Positions 7,008 to 8,816 of a stretch of DNA of 8,816 nucleotides are shown piece after piece. This DNA comes from an uncultured Clostridia bacterium. Its GTDB lineage: Bacteria > Bacillota > Clostridia > UBA1381. The position numbers were made by a program, and so were the translations under genes. Each line of letters opens with the position of its first letter. Positions within the stretch are counted from its first letter, which is position 1. The DNA lies in contig CAKSJF010000084.1 of the NCBI GenBank assembly GCA_934462945.1, forward strand, positions 1 through 8,816, given 5' to 3'. The notes below the pieces were generated by a model. It ran no database searches and had not been told where the DNA came from. It saw only the letters and a program-made list of their open reading frames with translations.

Positions 7008-7036
7008 ATCATACCGCAAAATTAACAAAATGTCAA
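7008..7036 (-). promoter_or_regulatory. Strong promoter of the secreted C39-like gene
   Basis: On the - strand, a perfect TTGACA (7031-7036), a 17-bp spacer and TATGAT (7008-7013). An A-rich stretch just upstream of the -35 box could act as an UP element. The start would be near 7001, giving a leader of about 24 nt with GGAGGA. The -35 box lies only 6 bases past the stop of the thioesterase gene. Confidence 0.82.
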
Positions 7037-7042
7037 ACTTTT

Positions 7043-7510
7043 TTAATATTTTTCTGCTTTTCTTTGCTTTCGCAGTTCATTTCTGCGCTTGCCTGCCTCC
7101 CAGTCTGCCTTTTCCTGCTCGGTTTCTAAGATCAGTCCCGGCACTTCGGTCGGCTTTTCGTCCTCATCCAACGCTACTAAAACCACATATGCCGTATTAA
7201 TCAGCCGCCGCTCGCCGGATAATTCCTCCACATATGTTTTCACACATACCTCCATGGAGGTTCTGCCGACATAGGTGACCCAGCCGGTTAAGAGCAGCGT
7301 TTCATTTGCATAGGCAGGACCTTTGAATTGCAGCTCGTCCACCACAGCCGTGGTGACATTTTTTCCGGAATGCCTGCGCGCCGTAACCGCCGCAACCACG
7401 TCAATCCATTCCATCAGCTTTCCGCCAAATAACCGGTGATAGCCGTTCATATTTCCCTGCAAAAGCAGCTGTACCTGCTCGGTGTAGGAATCTGATACTT
7501 TCTTTTTCAT
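7043..7510 (-). CDS. Acyl-CoA thioesterase, hotdog fold (YciA/YkhA type)
   Basis: A 155-residue single-hotdog thioesterase that hydrolyses acyl-CoA to free acid and CoA; cytoplasmic, normally a trimer of dimers (hexamer) in this family. The signature HRLFGGKLMEWIDVVA (25-40) is the 4HBT motif, with the catalytic Asp37 in the position used by YciA and the acyl-CoA thioesterase 7 group. Hotdog strands follow: VVDELQFKGPAYANETLLLTG and TSMEVCVKTYVE, then the late strand TAYVVLVALDEDEKPTEVPGL. The C-terminal 25 residues form a charged helix (EQEKADWEAGKRRNELRKQRK), as is usual in the Bacillus YkhA type. The start is supported by AGGAGA at about 7516-7521. No terminator follows, so some transcripts may run into the C39-like gene. 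A candidate promoter lies inside the inverted-repeat element upstream. Chain-length preference cannot be read from sequence. Confidence 0.9.
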   Translation of the reverse strand: MKKKVSDSYTEQVQLLLQGNMNGYHRLFGGKLMEWIDVVAAVTARRHSGKNVTTAVVDELQFKGPAYANETLLLTGWVTYVGRTSMEVCVKTYVEELSGERRLINTAYVVLVALDEDEKPTEVPGLILETEQEKADWEAGKRRNELRKQRKAEKY

Positions 7511-7536
7511 ATATTTCTCCTGTCTTTGATCATTGA

Positions 7537-7584
7537 GACAATCCCTCAGTCACTGCGTGACAGCTCCCTTTGCTCAAGGGAGCC
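7537..7584 (+). repeat. Left arm of the inverted-repeat element
   Basis: 48-bp arm beginning GACAATCCCTCAGTCACTGC. It holds two nested hairpins, at 7549-7561 and 7563-7583, and would lie in the 5' leader of the thioesterase mRNA if transcription comes from the element core or from further upstream. Confidence 0.85.
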
Positions 7585-7624
7585 TATCAGCGAGTGCTAA
7601 CCAGACGTATATGCCCAAAAATGT

Positions 7625-7652
7625 ATTATGAATGTCAGCCGTATGATGTTAA
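7625..7652 (-). promoter_or_regulatory. Candidate promoter inside the element core, toward the thioesterase
   Basis: On the - strand, TTAACA (7647-7652), a 16-bp spacer and CATAAT (7625-7630); each box matches five of six consensus bases. The start would be near 7618, leaving a leader of about 108 nt that includes the structured left arm. It is the best candidate promoter I see upstream of the thioesterase gene, but two such boxes can arise by chance in AT-rich DNA. Confidence 0.4.
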
Positions 7653-7670
7653 AATAACGCACTTACCAAC

Positions 7671-7718
7671 GGCTCCCTTGAGCAAAGGGAGCTGTCTCGC
7701 AGTGACTGAGGGATTGTC
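7671..7718 (-). repeat. Right arm of the inverted-repeat element
   Basis: Reverse-complement copy of the left arm with one mismatch (base 7697). Its outer end directly abuts the stop codon (7719-7721) of the HAD gene. The GC-rich hairpin at 7672-7692 lacks a following T-tract on either strand, so it is not an obvious intrinsic terminator. Confidence 0.85.
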
Positions 7719-8720
7719 CTAATCCTCCAAAAAATTCTCCAAGCTATCCAGAATATAGTCTGCGCCGGTTTCTTCAAAATATCCGCGTGCCGCTTTGCCG
7801 GAAACACCGGTCAGGACGGCGCAGAAATCCATTCCTGCCGCCTTTGCCGCTAAAATATCTGCGCCTGCATCTCCGACAACCAGTGCGTCCGGATGTCTTT
7901 TTTCATTTTCCAAAATCCGCTCCTCCGGGTAATCCGCGCCGTAGTATGCTTTTAAAAACATAAACGGATGCGGCTTGGTGAGGGTTTTATGAAAGGCTCG
8001 CTCCGCTTTTTGCACATCACTGTAGCAAATGACCGACTTTGGGGAAAAATCCTCCCAGATTTCAAAGCTCTGGAGCGGCAGTTTCATTTCCAGATACGGT
8101 CTGCCCGTTCCGGTACAGAGCGTTTTTCCGGACTGCTTTAAAAGCCGGAAAATCTCCAACAGCTTGTCCTTTCGGATTAAGGGTTCTTCTCCGTGGCACA
8201 GTCCGGCTTTTCCCGGATCATCCGGTGTGCGTCCGTAGGTTTCCATAAATACCGTATCCCCTAAATACCACTCCTGAAAACAGCTTTGCACCGTACACCA
8301 AAGCGCACCGTTTCGCACCGGATCGCACTCCGGAAATTCTTTCTTTAAAAGCGCTGCCACACGGTCATATTCCGATAAAATGTTATCGGAAAACTGTTCC
8401 GCTGCCAATAAAACCGCGTCCGCAGTCCGGTACGCACTCCAAAGCGCAAAGGCGACATAAGCTAAATCCCAGTTGCTGTTAACTCCCTTTGCTTTTAAAA
8501 TTGTGATCAGACGGTCGGAGCAGAATATTTCGTCCCGGATTTCTTTTTGGTGTTCCATCACCCATACCGGGTCAATATTTTCTCTTTTTCGCAAAAGCTC
8601 CCACACCGTCAGCGCAGCCGCCGTCCAATAGGCTTGCTCGGAGGTAATCACACCGTCTAAGTCAAAAATGACCGTGTTATATTGATCTAAAAAATTTATC
8701 AATTTGTTCATATTGTTCAT
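7719..8720 (-). CDS. HAD-superfamily hydrolase (phosphatase-like) with large helical cap
   Basis: A 333-residue haloacid-dehalogenase-type hydrolase, probably a phosphatase on a small phosphorylated metabolite; cytoplasmic. All four HAD motifs are present: motif I FDLDGV (19-24, nucleophile Asp20 and acid/base Asp22), motif II CTGTGRP (202-208, Thr203 or Thr205), motif III Lys249 in TKPHPF, and motif IV GDAGAD (283-288, Mg-binding Asp284 and Asp288). About 165 residues, rich in predicted helix and tryptophan, lie between motifs I and II. This is a C1-type cap much larger than in phosphoglycolate phosphatase or beta-phosphoglucomutase (total about 220 residues), so the specificity is probably different and unknown. 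The start is uncertain: ATGs at codons 1 and 4 both lack a good ribosome binding site (only AAAGAAAATGG is seen). No promoter is visible upstream. Same strand as the thioesterase, but separated from it by the inverted-repeat element. Confidence 0.85.
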   Translation of the reverse strand: MNNMNKLINFLDQYNTVIFDLDGVITSEQAYWTAAALTVWELLRKRENIDPVWVMEHQKEIRDEIFCSDRLITILKAKGVNSNWDLAYVAFALWSAYRTADAVLLAAEQFSDNILSEYDRVAALLKKEFPECDPVRNGALWCTVQSCFQEWYLGDTVFMETYGRTPDDPGKAGLCHGEEPLIRKDKLLEIFRLLKQSGKTLCTGTGRPYLEMKLPLQSFEIWEDFSPKSVICYSDVQKAERAFHKTLTKPHPFMFLKAYYGADYPEERILENEKRHPDALVVGDAGADILAAKAAGMDFCAVLTGVSGKAARGYFEETGADYILDSLENFLED

Positions 8721-8748
8721 ACCATTTTCTTTTAAAAATAAGGGATGT

Positions 8749-8770
8749 AAAAAAAGAGTGCAGAACGCTC
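8749..8770 (-). terminator. Possible weak terminator for a gene beyond the right edge
   Basis: Read on the - strand, GAGCG-TTCTG-CACTC (8770-8756) can form a short imperfect stem with one C-A mismatch and is followed by seven T's (8755-8749). It may work together with the strong hairpin just upstream at 8771-8816. The stem is weak, so this is only a suggestion. Confidence 0.3.
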
Positions 8771-8816
8771 CAAACGCGCCCGACGGCGTACTGGCGTACT
8801 CCGAGCGGCGCGTTTG
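8771..8816. repeat. GC-rich 46-nt imperfect palindrome at the right edge
   Basis: CAAACGCGCC (8771-8780) pairs perfectly with GGCGCGTTTG (8807-8816). Inside it, CGG/CCG and GTAC/GTAC pairs continue the stem, with a 3x3 internal loop, one mismatch and a 4-nt loop. The centre is an 8-bp tandem repeat, GGCGTACT twice (8785-8800). The palindrome ends exactly at the window edge, so its true limits are unknown. It is far more GC-rich than its surroundings. It could be a REP-like or MITE fragment, or the hairpin of a terminator read on the - strand. Confidence 0.7.

Larger units (their letters stand above)
7537..7718. mobile_element. MITE-like 182-bp inverted-repeat element
   Basis: Two 48-bp arms (7537-7584 and 7671-7718) are inverted copies with a single mismatch (T7558 against T7697), around an 86-bp AT-richer core with no ORF. 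Each arm is itself structured: a GCTCCCTT/AAGGGAGC hairpin (7563-7583; 7672-7692) and a smaller GTCAC/GTGAC hairpin (7549-7561), which is spoiled in the right arm by the mismatch. The right arm starts immediately beside the stop codon of the HAD gene. No target-site duplication is evident and there is no transposase, so it would be non-autonomous. I recall similar CCCTCAGTCA...GCTCCCTT sequences scattered through gut Clostridia genomes, but could not check this. The family name is unknown to me. Confidence 0.72.

Noticed and set aside
7537..7718. CRISPR or tandem-repeat array at the paired repeats
   Set aside because: There are only two copies, in inverted orientation, with no regular spacers or cas genes.
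7671..7718. Intrinsic terminator of the HAD gene
   Set aside because: The GC-rich hairpin in the right arm has no T-tract after it on the - strand, so it does not meet the usual criterion, although weak termination cannot be excluded.

Overview
The window looks like chromosomal DNA of a low-to-mid GC Gram-positive anaerobe, most likely a gut-type Clostridia (Oscillospiraceae/Lachnospiraceae-like). This is inferred from strong AGGAGG-type ribosome binding sites, near-consensus sigma-A promoters (TTGACA/TATAAT type, 17-bp spacers), the protein families present, and a MITE-like inverted repeat of a kind I recall from such genomes. No species can be named from sequence alone.

Left part, + strand (1-6018). 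A large glycoside hydrolase of the GH106-like type enters from the left edge already in frame, so its N-terminus is missing. A short-chain dehydrogenase/reductase (SDR) follows, with its own promoter and a hairpin-bearing leader. Then comes a tightly packed operon with a near-consensus promoter: aroE (shikimate dehydrogenase), aroK (shikimate kinase) and an endonuclease-IV-like TIM-barrel gene. Both junctions in this operon are 4-base ATGA overlaps, which suggests translational coupling. AroE and AroK catalyse successive steps of the shikimate pathway (3-dehydroshikimate to shikimate to shikimate 3-phosphate). The third gene has no obvious role in that pathway. The operon ends in a strong hairpin that also serves the converging gene.

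Right part, - strand (6045-8720). Reading leftwards there is a HAD-superfamily phosphatase with a large cap, a 182-bp inverted-repeat element, a YciA/YkhA-type hotdog acyl-CoA thioesterase, and a secreted protein with a copper-amine-oxidase-like 'stalk' domain and a C39-like cysteine peptidase domain. The secreted protein has a textbook promoter of its own. The right edge holds a GC-rich 46-nt hairpin with an 8-bp tandem repeat.

Most of the window is ordinary housekeeping and accessory metabolism, and I see no clear defence, mobile or biosynthetic system. The points that merit a second look are the coupling of a nuclease-family TIM barrel to aroE-aroK, the MITE-like element with a possible outward promoter in its core, the SDR leader hairpin, and a short module shared by the two intergenic promoter regions.
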